Assembly: GCA_027886185.1 (NCBI GenBank)
Contig: WOAB01000728.1
Location: 1,178,001 to 1,242,000, forward strand
Direction of reading: 5' to 3'
DNA length: 64,000 bases
Origin: Rheum nobile
Lineage: Eukaryota; Streptophyta; Magnoliopsida; Caryophyllales; Polygonaceae
Each line of letters begins with the position of its first letter. Position 1 is the stretch's first letter. Below are positions 12,401 to 24,191 of this stretch, piece by piece. The notes beneath the pieces are model-generated. The model did no database searches and had not been told where the DNA came from. It worked only from the letters and a program-made list of their open reading frames with translations. The translations under genes and the position numbers were made by a program.

Positions 12401-13349
12401 TGATGATCATGTCTCCTCCGCCTACTCTATGCTCCAACTTCAAGGGTGGGACAAGCTGGTTGTGGAGCCCTTTGCAGTAAATGAAGATCTGGTCTGCCTC
12501 TTCTATCAAAACATGGAGTTTGTTCCTGCCAAGGATGATCAGCCGGAAAACGATGCTATTCTCACCTGGGGAGGTAATATGATTCCCCTCTCTGCTGCTG
12601 TTATTGGATCTCTGTTGGAGCTCACCATCGGTGAAGGTTTCGGTGTGATTATGAAGAGGAATTGGCCCTTCAAGCACAAGCAGACCATTCTGAAAACCGT
12701 GTTCGATGGTTCCCCTCCCTCCAAGGGCCCTCTGAACACCAAAAATCTAAGTTTGGACAAGAAGCTCCTCCACACCTTCCTCATCAAAAACATCACTCCC
12801 CGCCAAGAAAAGAGAGACACAGTTTTGGTTGGCGACGTTGTGCTCATGTAGAAGCTGATTCTGGGAGTTCCTATTGATCTCCATTGCATCACCCTTGCCC
12901 ATATGCAATATTGTAAGGGCCATTCTACTCACGCTCTTCCTTACCCACATGTCATCAAGAGGCTCATGTGTCGCCTTGGTCTCTATCCTTCTGGGGTTGA
13001 GGAAACTCGGTTTTCTCGACTTCTCACTATGACCACAGTGAGGCGACTTATGCATAAGGCTCATGTCGATGAGGAGTCTGATGAGGAGAAAGAAAAGGAG
13101 GAAACTCAGCAAGGCCCGTCTAAACCCCGTTTGGTCCCTGATACACATGTGCTTCTAGAGAGCTTGGGCCGTATTGAGCATGCTTTGATTGATGATTTCA
13201 ACACTGTGGCGTCTGCTGTTGAGAAGGGTAGCAAATTCACCAATGATATGGTGGTAGAGTTATGGAAGACGTATGCTGCCCTTGTGAAGGAAATTGCTAG
13301 GCTGGTTGACAAGAAAGTTGTTGAGGAGACAACAAAGGAAATGGAGTAG
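9469..13349 (+). pseudogene. Sirevirus envelope-like ORF, split by a solo LTR and one stop
   Basis: The first part runs from ATG 9469 to 9996 and is rich in Ser, Pro and Lys (basic KAKKAKLAKPDKGKK near its end). A solo LTR (9997-12341) interrupts it. The second part (12345-13349) stays in one frame except for a TAG at 12849-12851. It contains a conserved-looking WSSANDDHVSSAYSMLQLQGW region, a GNMIPLSAAVIGSLLEL segment resembling the 'putative plant transposon protein' domain, an acidic DEESDEEKEKEE stretch and a helical C-terminus. Extra ORFs at this place are known in Sireviruses and are called envelope-like by position; I see no clear membrane segment. After allowing for the target duplication the halves are one frame apart, so a small indel also exists. 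Confidence 0.7.
9997..12341 (+). mobile_element. Solo LTR of a chromovirus-type gypsy element
   Basis: It begins TGTAATA and ends GGGGGTGTTACA, with a perfect 5-bp target duplication CTCTC (9992-9996 and 12342-12346). Several internal blocks match the LTRs of the Tekay-like element at 49016-58571: ATTCGTGTACGA, GGCAAGTGGCGGTTCGCTCTTGCTCAT, GAACAACGCTA, TGGTGTCATCCGTTCGATTCGGCACATCAGATAG and the 3' end. Overall divergence is much larger than within that element, so it is a related subfamily. No internal region is left, so the element was lost by LTR-LTR recombination. GC-rich CCGCGG-type repeats lie near 10240-10330 and 10670-10720. Confidence 0.92.
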
Positions 13350-13862
13350 TTATGGCGCAGTTGCTCAGTTCCCTACTCAGTAAACATGGAATATAGTTCC
13401 CTAGGATCCTTCTTCCACATCTTGATCCTCTTTTGTGTATCTTTGAGTGTTTTATTTTGTTCTATGTTGTCTATGTTCTCTTTATGTTTAATGAAATTTT
13501 TGTGTTCCTTGGGTTGTTCTGATATGCTTTCAACTTTTATTACGGTGCCATTTCTCTAGAGTTCAGCATTAGTCTTTGTATCACTCTAAATTCTCTATGC
13601 TTATCGTTTAACTGACTCTTTTCGATGATGTCCAAAGGGGGAATGAACCGTGCAATCTGGAACTAATAGGATGAAAGGAACTCTGAACTAGGTGTCTCCT
13701 TAAAGGGGAATTAAGGAACTCGATTTTTTGTTAAGGGGGAATATGCAATCCACTAATGATTATTCTACATCTAGTCTTGCTTGTTTTTTCCTCATATATC
13801 ATTCATGCCTATTTTAGATATGCCAGGTTCTACTTGTTTGTCATCATCAAAAAGGGGGAAAT
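13350..13862 (+). other. Sirevirus 3' untranslated region with several polypurine tracts
   Basis: Purine runs occur near 13634 (AAAGGGGGAA), 13703 (AAAGGGGAA), 13732 (TTAAGGGGGAA) and 13849-13860 (AAAAAGGGGGAAA). The last lies directly before the LTR and is the likely plus-strand primer. GGAACT/AGTTCC motifs are scattered throughout. Multiple polypurine tracts here are known in Sireviruses. Confidence 0.7.
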
Positions 13863-14696
13863 TGGTAGGAAGTGAACTTTTGGGAACTCCAGTTCCCTAC
13901 CAAGTTCCCTTCCTCAGTTTTCCTAGTTTTGACGATGACAAACACTTTGCTATTAATATTTCCATATGTGTTGATAAACAAGGAACTTAGGAATTGGAAA
14001 AACAAGACAGAGACCAAGACGTCAGAATTGGGAACTAGCACAGGAACTGAAGAACGCTAACGCCGCAAGAACTTGAAACAAGAGAGGAAGAGCGGCGATG
14101 ATCTGTTTAGGGTAGATCTTTATTTAGAGAGAGAAATTAAAAATTATCCCGTTTCCATAATATTTAGGAGATTCTGAGTATATCTTTTATGGAAACAAAA
14201 AGTGTAAAATCGTGGAAGATTATATTTGGTAACAAATGTTATCTTTCCGATTTCTTTTTGAATATTTTATTTGTGCAATTCAACTAGCTGAAGATCTAGT
14301 ATCTACACGGTTGAGTTGTATAAATAAAGTAATCGAAACTCTCTCACTTTTACGCATTCACTCATATTGCTTACGAAGAAGAAACAAAGCTTGTTCTTAG
14401 AAGAAGAACTATGTAAGTCACTTGCTTGTTGTGTGCTTGATTAGGTCGAACTAGGTAGAGAGTCTTAAGTGTGTCTTAAGTCTTTAATCTGTGTGTTCTA
14501 TCCTAATTGATTGTAATCGAAGCATTAATAAAAAAAGTAGACTTTCAAATCCTCTTGAAAGAGAGGTAGTGGGTTTTATCCTGGATAACTAGTTGGTTAT
14601 CAAAGGTTCTCACTCTAAGGAACTAGTCTTGATTCTGTGTTATTACATATTCCACTGCTAAGGAACTGAACTCTCAGTTCCCTTTGATTTCTAACA
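13863..14696 (+). repeat. Sirevirus 3' LTR
   Basis: It follows the polypurine tract, begins TGGTAGGAA and ends TTCTAACA. A TATA-like TATAAATA lies near 14319-14326, followed about 25-30 bp later by a likely transcription start region. Many GGAACT/AGTTCC hexamers are present. It is homologous to the embedded remnant at 4101-4685. Confidence 0.82.
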
Positions 14697-14807
14697 CGTA
14701 CGATCCTACAAGATCCTTTCTTTAGTACTAATCTATGTGGACTCATTCCAAAAAAAACATAAAGTGTTTAGAAACTCGTTTGGATAAAGATATGTTGCAA
14801 TTATCAT

Positions 14808-15382
14808 CTATAACACTATCAATACTTGTATACGAGTCACTACTCCAGGAAACCTTTCTATTAACGCCTGATTTATATTGTCTACACCCTCATTAGTTGG
14901 CGTTAAAATTTCCCTCTCAGTAAATATTTCCTTTTGTATATGTATGTCGTCCATTTCAGGAAAGATCATACTTATCAAGAGGTCAGTACAATTTTCTTCA
15001 ATGTTATACATAGCATGTCACAATATTATAGGGTAATTGAGTGATAGAATTTTTTTGTGTTTGGTAGCATCCATTTCCTAAATGTAAGAGAAATTGTGCA
15101 AACTGTGGATCTTCTTTTGCCCTAGTATTTTCAGTTAGCCTGAACTTGATTAGTTGTGGCCATAGGTAAGAACTGACTAAGCTCGCATTTATTGCTGTGT
15201 TGTGATTTGTGAGTTAGAATAGCAAGTACTTGTCTGAAATCTCCTCCAAATACAATAAACTTACCGCCTAATAGGTTTTTGTTGTCGCATATATCCTACA
15301 AAGGCATATCCAGTGACTTGATTTCCTCTTTCTTTGCCATGGATGTCTCATCCCAAATCAGTAGTGATGGTGCCCTAAGTAG
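14808..15382 (-). pseudogene. Helitron 1 PIF1-like helicase, motifs II onward
   Basis: Reading the minus strand, the sequence next to the solo LTR encodes LLIWDET (motif II) and FGGDFRQVLA (motif III). Farther on comes EILTPTNEGVDNINQALIE, a hallmark of Helitron helicases. Stops and frame changes are present. The gene is cut at its C-terminal side by the Sirevirus 3' LTR. Confidence 0.82.
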
Positions 15383-15387
15383 ACATG

Positions 15388-16731
15388 TGATGAGGGGTTT
15401 GTCGTAAACACCTATCAAATAACCTCAAAAACCTAACAAAGGTAGTAGGGTAAATAAGGATCGATCCCACAGGGAAGTAAGCAATCTTCCTATATGCAAA
15501 GGTTATATGCCAATAGTAACAAAAGGGGGGATTTAGGTTTGTATCAAATAACAATGTAAATCAATGCAAAAGATGTAATCAATGGGTGAGAAGTAACTTA
15601 GCCAGACAAATATCCACACTTCAGTTTGATTGGTTGATCTTAGATTATTTCCAATTCCTACCAATGAATATTCCTATTCCTATTCCGATCTTATGTATAT
15701 AGACAGGTCAACCAGCCCTGAAAATACTTACCATTAAACAATCAAGAAATCATCAAGATTCAATCTAACGGCAGCATTAAGCATAGGAATTAAGCAGGAT
15801 ACATGCAATACTTAACAACTAGTCAGTACTCGACATGTAATCAATTCTCTTTACAATAAACATTCACAACCAGTTCCTGTAAATTGTGGTTGCTACACAA
15901 GATAAGGGATTTCAACCAGAAATATCTAAACCTTAGCAATAGAAAATCACTAATATCAACTAGATGATCAGGCTAGTCAAATCAGCAAGAATCAATGGAA
16001 TGAAGCACAAAAAGAATCAATATAATCAAAGGAAATGAAATAGAGTTATAATCTCACAACCAAATACAAACGAATGCTTCAATCGTCGGACTAAGCAATG
16101 GTTGCTTAGTTCTTCATAGTCTTCAAAGCATAAAACTCTAAGGGAAAATAATGAACGATGATGTGATAATGAAAAGGCTGATGTCTAATGAATATCAATA
16201 ACCTAGCAAACCCTAATCTCTAAAAAGATAATAATAATAATCTCCTAAAATATAATAACCGGAATAGAAGAAAATAAAATAAAATAAATAAGGTAAACAA
16301 AAGATCTTGGACGAATCGTCGACGCGCTCCACGCCAGTAGGGAAATCTGCGATTGCGGCCAAGCTTCCATGCCCGCGGAAATGCACTTCGCTGAACTCTC
16401 GCTTTTGTCTTCAATCCGCGCACGCGGCCATCCATATGCGCCCGCGGAAATGCCTTGTCTTGCTCCGCTGCTACTGTCGTACATCCGCGCCCATGGCCAA
16501 GCTTCTGCGCCCGCGGAGATGCTTCTGTTGCGACTTCTACTTCTCGCTTGCAGTCTTCTCTTGTGGCTTCGCCTTCATCTCCAATGTCTTCACAATATGC
16601 GCTAAAATCCACCATATCACTACTTTTTCTCTCAAACTCCATTCTCCTAAATTGTGTTCTAAACCCACACAAAATGGTACCTAATATCCAATAACAACTC
16701 CTAGTTACGCACTACAAAGTAGAGCGTATCA
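15388..16731 (-). mobile_element. Solo LTR of an Athila-like family, target duplication ACATG
   Basis: It starts TGATGAGGGG and ends GCGTATCA, with a perfect 5-bp duplication ACATG at 15383-15387 and 16732-16736. The layout (a GGATCGATCCCACAGGG phrase near one end, ACGCACTACAAAGTAGAGCG near the other) parallels the LTRs at 2080 and 7495, but the sequence is a different family. A GC-rich stretch at about 16310-16570 holds about three 70-75 bp units with CCCGCGGAAATGC. Helicase coding sequence continues on both sides. The minus orientation is inferred from similarity to the LTRs at 2080 and 7495. Confidence 0.88.
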
Positions 16732-16736
16732 ACATG

Positions 16737-17812
16737 CTAAGCTGCTTTGTTTGGAATCATTGCATGTATAGGACTCACTACTATCAATAGGAATTTTGAA
16801 TCTTGAATGTGATATTCTTCCCGTGGGAATATTTGAAGCAGCAATTCCCGATGTTGTTGTTGGTATGACAATTTTTCCAAGTGATCTAACCTTAGCATAT
16901 AGTCTGCAGTAGAGACATGTTTTTCCTACTCCGCTTGGGCCATCGATAAAAAAAGCTTTGGCGATATCTGATGTAACATGTTGCATTATGCAATCGTACA
17001 CCTCACGTTGCCTTGTGTTAAGGAATTCGTGCACTGAGACAGAACGCGTAGGAATTGGAGCATTTATTGCATCACTAATATCTCTGGTTATTCTTGATGT
17101 GAACACATTAGTAAAATCTGGAATTTGCAAATTATGATGGCGCAAACTCTTTCCCATGTCTTACAAGGATTTCTCTACCTCAGTGGAAGTTAGATAATCA
17201 ATCTTAGCAGTTTCATTCTTATGATGATAAGCAAAGTCTTCTGAAAGGGCCGAGTAAAATTGAGTCCAAAGGGAAGGTAGGTTGACATTTTCACAAAATA
17301 TAAATAAGATGGCAAATAATTTGCGTAAAGCACTTGGCATTTGTACCTGTGAGGCCTCTGTCAAGCACGATTCAGCATAATCATTTTGTTCTACAAGTGC
17401 ATGTTTCTCGACAGCTTGTGGGAAAGTATAATATTTAGTACCATTCACAGTAAGCAAATCATCAAATGATGTTGGTCCTCTTATATGTGTAAGGAGCAAT
17501 CTCAAATAATATCTCTCTCCTTCGGAAGGACTTACATATGTAAGTCTTCCGATTGATGACAGCATCAATCGCTTCCTTTTCTTCCATACCTTGGCCGACT
17601 TATCCCACACAAAATACTGTGGAAATTCATAGTACAAGTATTTTTGACCTTCCGACATCATACTATTAGCTTTGAAAAAGGCCATTAACATGGTGGTCTG
17701 ACGCGGCAAGTCGCTCAAAACATTTTGTAAGTTCTCATGTTCTCTAAAGGTAACAAAGTGCATGTCTGGAAGATGTATTTGATGCGGAATAACAGGTGGA
17801 TAAATGTTGTAC
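16737..17812 (-). pseudogene. Helitron 1: region after Rep plus helicase motif I
   Basis: Minus strand 17812-17161 encodes a typical Helitron stretch (HLPDMHFVTFREHENLQNVL, GRLTYVSPSEGERYYLRLLL, GPTSFDDLLTVNG). A stop at 17161-17163 separates it from 17157-16737, which encodes the Walker A motif GPSGVGKT and TTSGIAASNIPTGRISHSRFKIP. Next to motif I the gene is cut by the solo LTR; upstream it is cut by the element at 17818. Confidence 0.88.
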
Positions 17813-17817
17813 ATATC

Positions 17818-18889
17818 AAACCCAAAAATGCACCATGTTAATTATGTGGAGTAATCCATATAGCAGACTGATATGTCTTGATTTCATCTTCTATGGACAT
17901 GTGATTTTTTTTTCGATGTCAAAGCAAACTCGATCAAGTCCCTTGTATACGTATTTGTAGATTTATTTAACGGCTTTCATCGTGGAGCATATCTTGACAT
18001 TGATATGGCAATCAAAGGCGGTTAGGAGATATAGATTATAAGGAATAACCCACTTGTTATCTAAGGTTGAACCTCGAATAGAAACATAATCCTCGTTGTA
18101 TGTTCTCTTGTAGATAGGATAAGAATCATCGGCGCATGTTGATGACTCGTAGCAAACCTTGACTTGGAGGGACTTAAAGGAGGTGATTCAAGAGCCAAAG
18201 GAGCCACCATAGATGTGTTTTACTCATCCACATGCAAGGGATGTTGCATGTCTATCATTTATTTCAGTTTCAAAACTTACTATTTGTGGCAGTCTATGAG
18301 ACTAAAAGTTTATACTCTTACTATTTTTTAGTAGTTCTTTGTTAGTTTAATATTTAAGTTATTTTATTATTTTAGTAGGATTAGGGTTAGATGGGGAGAG
18401 CTAGAGCCGGCCATGTTGGTGTGTGTCATCTCTCTTCCTTGCTCCCTACTATTCTTTTCTCTATTTAAACTCTTTTCTATGTTACTAAAAATCATATTGA
18501 ATTTGAGAGTAACTTTGATAAGTTACTTTGAAGATTGTTCAGTCCAAAGCTTGTTTCTTCTCCATCAATTAATCATCCCAAACAAAACCACTTCCGTTCT
18601 CGTCAATCAAACAAATCGGAGTTCTAACATTCTCGGAGATTTCCCGTTCTCAACACTGCGCGCTGAATTTGTTTCTGATAGTTCTTGAGTTCTACGCATT
18701 CAATCGACGTGAAATTTGTAAGAGTTCTAGTTGACTTCATGATCTCTAATCTCGAGTTGGAATCACTCAATTTCGACATCGGAGAAGAAAGTTATACTTC
18801 GCCAAAGACGGGACCAAAACAGATATCTCTTGCGCGCCAAGGCACGTTCTTTCCATCCAAGAATGTGGCAATCAAGTGATTTCACATCA
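17818..18889 (+). repeat. 5' LTR of element X
   Basis: It runs from TGTACATATC to ATTTCACATCA and is preceded by AATGT. The 3' 190 bp are repeated at the right end of the element with moderate divergence (shared AGTTCTAGTTGACTTC, CCAAAGACGGGACCAAAA and GGCACGTTCTTTCCATCCAAG). A TATTTAAA box near 18470 may be its promoter. Confidence 0.8.
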
Positions 18890-19669
18890 AGTGGTATCAT
18901 ATTCCAAGGTTGATGCAAGTATTCCTTATTTTTTCTCTTTCAATTCTTCATTTTTTTCTGCTTTGAACATCTTTCTTGACCGATCTACCATCCTACCTTC
19001 CAAGATCTTGTTTTTCTTGATATTTCCTTGTGTTTCTTGCACCGATCCCACCACCACCGCACCACCACCACTAGACCACCTTATTACCACCACCACCACA
19101 CTCTTTCACCACCCATACGACGCACCATAACCCCATGGACAAGCCATTGTCGTGCACACCCTACCTTGTTGCCGAAACCCTAGCTTGGCCTTTAGGTTGT
19201 CTTGCACCCCAAGCCTTCACCTTTAGGAGTTAGTTTGGATTTTGTTTGCTTTGTTTTTCTTGTTTAACATTCAAGTTGTTGTTTTTGCATGATCTTTCTT
19301 GGTTTAAGTTCAATTCTTGCATGCTAAGTTTTGAGTTTCTTGCTCATGATCTTTCTTGCATAACAACCTGTGTTTTCTACCCTATCTTTTTCTTCTCTCT
19401 GCAATTGTGTTTCCCATTGTTATTTGCTTGATTTCTTGCTCTTGGATTCACCTAATCTGAGGTCAAGTGAAAAAACAAAAATCAGTAGTCAAAATTGCTT
19501 GCTTATTTGCTTTCTTGCGCAACAAAACATCATCAAGAAGCATCAAGAACACATCCTCAAGGCCAAGAAAAGTTCAAAAAGGCTTAGACAAGATTTAACT
19601 AGGGTGATTGAGTGAGTTTTCTTGAGAATAACGTGTCCCTTGATTGTGTGAATTGCAAGCAAGGCAAAG
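18890..19669 (+). other. Primer-binding site and leader of element X
   Basis: TGGTATCA at about 18892 follows the LTR by two bases and fits priming by initiator tRNA-Met. The leader is pyrimidine-rich, with CCACCACC repeats near 19045-19110. A stretch near 19505-19615 could encode a short basic helical peptide (QEHILKAKKSSKRLRQDL), possibly the beginning of gag. It ends where the next LTR fragment begins. Confidence 0.55.
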
Positions 19670-19915
19670 TGATAAGCGTTGTCGAGGCGCTTAAACAAAA
19701 TAATCCTAAACAAACCTAAACAAGTAGTTTGGGCAAGCAAGGGTCGAATCCCACAGGGAGGAAGTAATCTTTCTTAGTGCACAAATGTATGTCAAAAGTA
19801 ACAAAGGGGGGGGGTTTTGGTTGGTTTGATTCAAAGTAAATAACAAAGTAAAGTAAAACAAAGCAAAGATGTAATCAATTTGGGAAAAAGTACTTAGCCA
19901 GACAAATATCCACCA
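19670..19915 (-). repeat. Truncated end of an Athila-like LTR
   Basis: It starts TGATAAGCGTTGTCGAGGCGC, a true LTR terminus, and follows the same order of phrases as the solo LTR at 15388 (GGGTCGAATCCCACAGGGAGG, AAAGGGGGG, TTAGCCAGACAAATATCCAC). It breaks off at about 19915, where the chromovirus array begins, inside a shared ATTTCA. Confidence 0.75.
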
Positions 19916-20127
19916 TTTCAACGAATGAAAATATTTCAAACCGGACCTGTAACATCACCAGGCCAAGCTACCCCAGCCACCAAGCCACTCAGCCACCCAA
20001 CGGTGCCGGTACTGGTGCCGCCCGTGAGTTCGCAAGAGCCGTTTGAAAACACTTTCAAACAAAATGAGTAAATGGTCCATTAAATCCCAAAACCCGTTTT
20101 AAAAACTTTCGGCTCTGATACCATTTC

Positions 20128-21920
20128 TGTAACACCCCCAAATTTAACCCCATTTGAAAGTGTTACTGCCGATGACTCCGGACGTAAACCCCCAAAGTCA
20201 CCCTAGGCTTTTCCGACGTCATAACTGACTTAAAACACAGTTACAATACTAAAATCATAACTTTTATTAAACCACATGGTCGCGGAATTTCACGATTCCT
20301 AAAACGACCCAATTAATCAGAAATACAACGGCGAAATACTTTTAAACAAAACGACAAAATAGCACAGCGGAAATCTTTAAAATACAACGACAAAACAACT
20401 TGTCAAAACACCGTTCATCTTCATAGTCGTTCTAGCCTCCTCGGATCTGCATGTGCCGAAACGGACGGACGACACCCCAATGACGTTATAGAAATATAAA
20501 AATACAAGAGTTAGTCTAATGAATAGACTAAGCAAGGGTACAAAGCATAAACATTTACCAATGATTCACACAAATGCAACACAAGCAGTTCCACATATCA
20601 CAAATCACATCAAAATCTCAAGCCACTTTATTACAACATATCTCTTATATTAGCGTTGATTCTAGCAGAATATACAACCTAATATAATATCAGATTTTAA
20701 TTATTTCAAATTAATTCATAACCACTTGCCTGGAATAGACGAGCTCGAACAAAGCTTAAGAACGGGTTCCTGAATCCAAAACGGGGACAGATCTGGAATA
20801 AAAATCCCTAGGAAACGACCCATAACAAGATCCTAACTTAGATCAATTATCCTCATGAATGAATCTAAAAGAATAGGAAAGAAATCAAAGGAATCGAGCC
20901 AAGCCCAAAGCCAAACCACAAGACACACAACTCGGACGCCCTCACCGCGATCGTGGCAAGTCGCGGCCAGTCGCGGTTCATCAACAGTGGCAAAGCTTCG
21001 ACAGCTTCCATGGCGGGAAAGAATTATTACCCAATCGATTCAAGCTTCGCCTTGCATTCGAATTGATCACAAAGCACCTCTAAGCTTCACCTAACACCTT
21101 GGCAACCTTCTCCAACCCACGAAGCCTCTCGATTCAAGCCCAAAACCGAGCTCACAGCTCGTGCATCAATGGCGAAACAGGGGAAAACAGAGGAGAAAGA
21201 GAGCAGAAGAAGAGAGAAAGAAAGGGTTCGGTTCCACCCCTTTTATAGCACAAATCCGACCACCTCCAAGGGGACAAGGGGACAAAGGCGAAGGCCACTA
21301 GCGAGCCCACTTGGCATGCCCAGAAAACAGAGAAAACAGAGCTACAGTAACCGCCTTCGAGGAAGACGACATTGCTCAGCAAAAGATGTTACCGCGAGCG
21401 CGGCCGGTCGCGGTGAATCGCGGTTGATCGCGGTCAATCGCGGTGAGTCGCGGTTTTAAGGCCGACTTCGTTAATTCTTATCCGAACTCAACTTGGGTTA
21501 ATTTCCTTAATCCCGGGTTAAATATATTCGTGCCACCATCTAGCACAAACATCTCAAGCAATTACCTCGCACAATTACCGTGCACAAATATCTTATATAA
21601 ATACCGTGCACAAATATCTTATATAAATATCTTGCACAAATACTTTACATAATTATCCTGCATATATCTGTGACACTCCAGGCCAAGCTAACACAGCTAC
21701 CAAGCCACCCACCCATCTTACATGATGCCGGTGCCGGTACTGGTGCCCGCCTGAGTCCACAATTATCCTACACGAATATCTTATATAAATATTTTACAAC
21801 AATATCTTATATAATTATTTTGCAACGATATCTCATACAATTATTTTGCAACAATAACTCATACGAGTAAAGCTCAAAAATACCAAAAAATTTCCTTACC
21901 CAAAAATGAGGGGTGTTACA
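20128..21920 (-). repeat. Array LTR copy 1
   Basis: It runs from TGTAACACCCCCAAA to GGGGTGTTACA. It contains repeated TCGCGGT units near 20945-20985 and 21390-21455, and a GC-rich block at about 21671-21758 that is also found in the internal stubs. Confidence 0.92.
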
Positions 21921-22399
21921 TTACCACCCCCTTAATTTAAGTTTCGACCCCGAAACTTGCACTAAGCCAATGAGAAACCTACCTCAACAACAACCTTACC
22001 ATCCTTAACCTCAAAAACTTTAACCAAAGGTCCTATAACCTCAAAGCATAACAAGGAAACTAGGAACTCAAGTCTAACTAGAGATTCACCATAACAGACT
22101 TAAGAGAAAAGGCACGACTATGAACGGTGTAACTTTTTCACTTTGAAAATTTAGAGCCTTCGCAAATATTTCAAATAAGTGAAAATATTTCAACGAATGA
22201 AAATATTTCAAACCGGACCTGTAACATCACCAGGCCAAGCTACCCCAGCCACCAAGCCACTCAGCCACCCAACGGTGCCGGTACTGGTGCCGCCCGTGAG
22301 TTCGCAAGAGCCGTTTGAAAACACTTTCAAATAAAATGAGTAAATGGTCCATTAAATCCCAAAACCCATTTTAAAAACTTTCGGCTCTGATACCATTTC
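21921..22399 (-). other. Array internal stub 1 with polypurine tract and tRNA-Met primer site
   Basis: The left end (21921-21937) is the minus-strand polypurine tract. Next comes a TTTCGGGGTCGAAAC phrase also present before the 3' LTR of the Tekay-like element (near 55997). The right end (about 22383-22396) is the primer site. No coding sequence is present; the whole of gag-pol is absent. Confidence 0.88.
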
Positions 22400-24191
22400 T
22401 GTAACACCCCCAAATTTAACCACATTTGAAAGCGTTACTGCCGATGACTCCGGACGTAAACCCCCAAAGTCACCCTAGGCTTTTCCGACGTCATAACTGA
22501 CTTAAAACACAGTTACAATACTAAAATCATAACTTTTATTAAACCACATGGTCGCGGAATTTCACGATTCCTAAAACGACCCAATTAATCAGAAATACAA
22601 CGGCGAAATACTTTTAAACAAAACGACAAAATAGCACAGCGGAAATCTTTAAAATACAACGACAAAACAACTTGTCAAAACACCGTTCATCTTCATAGTC
22701 GTTCTAGCCTCCTCGGATCTGCATGTGCCGAAATGGACGGACGACACCCCAATGACGTTACAGAAATATAAAAATACAAGAGTTAGTCTAATGAATAGAC
22801 TAAGCAAGGGTACAAAGCATAAACATTTACCAATGATTCACACAAATGCAACACAAGCAGTTCCACATATCACAAATCACATCAAAATCTCAAGCCACTT
22901 TATTACAACATATCTCTTATATTAGCGTTGATTCTAGCAGAATATACAACCTAATATAATATCAGATTTAATTATTTCAAATTAATTCATAACCACTTGC
23001 CTGGAATAGACGAGCTCGAACAAAGCTTAAGAACGGGTTCCTGAATCCAAAACGGGGACAGATCTGGAATAAAAATCCCTAGGAAACGACCCATAACAAG
23101 ATCCTAACTTAGATCAATTATCCTCATGAATGAATCTAAAAGAATAGGAAAGAAATCAAAGGAATCGAGCCAAGCCCAAAGCCAAACCACAAGACACACA
23201 ACTCGGACGCCCTCACCGCGATCACGGCAAGTCGCGGCCAGTCGCGGTTCATCAACAGTGGCAAAGCTTCGACAGCTTCCATGGCGGGAAAGAATTATTA
23301 CCCAATCGATTCAAGCTTCGCCTTGCATTCGAATTGATCACAAAGCACCTCTAAGCTTCACCTAACACCTTGGCAACCTTCTCCAACCCACGAAGCCTCT
23401 CGATTCAAGCCCAAAACCGAGCTCACAGCTCGTGCATCAATGGCGAAACAGGGGAAAACAGAGGAGAAAGAGAGCAGAAGAAGAGAGAAAGAAAGGGTTC
23501 GGTTCCACCCCTTTTATAGCACAAATCCGACCACCTCCAAGGGGACAAGGGGACAAAGGCGAAGGCCACTAGCGAGCCCACTTGGCCTGCCTAGAAAACA
23601 GAGAAAACAGAGCTACAGTAACCGCCTTCGAGGAAGCCGACACTGCTCAGCAAAAGATGTTACCGCGAGCGCGGCCGGTCGCGGTGAATCGCGGTTGATC
23701 GCGGTCAATCGCGATGAGTCGCGGTTTTAAGGCCGACTTCGTTAATTCTTATCCGAACTCAACTTGGGTTAATTTCCTTAATCCCGGGTTAAATATATTC
23801 GTGCCACCATCTAGCACAAACATCTCAAGCAATTACCTCGCACAATTACCGTGCACAAATATCTTATATAAATACCGTGCACAAATATCTTATATAAATA
23901 TCTTGCACAAATACTTTACATAATTATCCTGCATATATCTGTGACACTCCAGGCCAAGCTAACACAGCTACCAAGCCACCCACCCATCTTACATGATGTC
24001 GGTGCCGGTACTGGTGCCCGCCTGAGTCCACAATTATCCTACACGAATATCTTATATAAATATTTTACAACAATATCTTATATAATTATTTTGCAACGAT
24101 ATCTCATACAATTATTTTGCAACAATAACTCATACGAGTAAAGCTCAAAAATACCAAAAAATTTCCTTACCCAAAAATGAGGGGTGTTACA
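22400..24191 (-). repeat. Array LTR copy 2
   Basis: It has the same ends and internal blocks as copy 1, with a handful of substitutions. Confidence 0.92.

Larger units (their letters stand above)
1..14696 (+). mobile_element. Sirevirus-like Ty1/copia retrotransposon, 5' part outside the window, split by nested insertions
   Basis: In order on the plus strand I see the end of pol (reverse transcriptase, RNase H), a long spacer, an envelope-like extra ORF, several polypurine tracts and a 3' LTR ending at 14696. An extra ORF between pol and the 3' LTR and repeated polypurine tracts are established marks of the Sirevirus lineage. The spacer is split by an Athila-like element (2080-8965) and the extra ORF by a solo LTR (9997-12341). 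After the 3' LTR the sequence changes at once to minus-strand Helitron helicase, so the element inserted into Helitron 1. The 5' LTR, gag, protease and integrase lie left of the window, so the target duplication cannot be checked. Confidence 0.85.
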
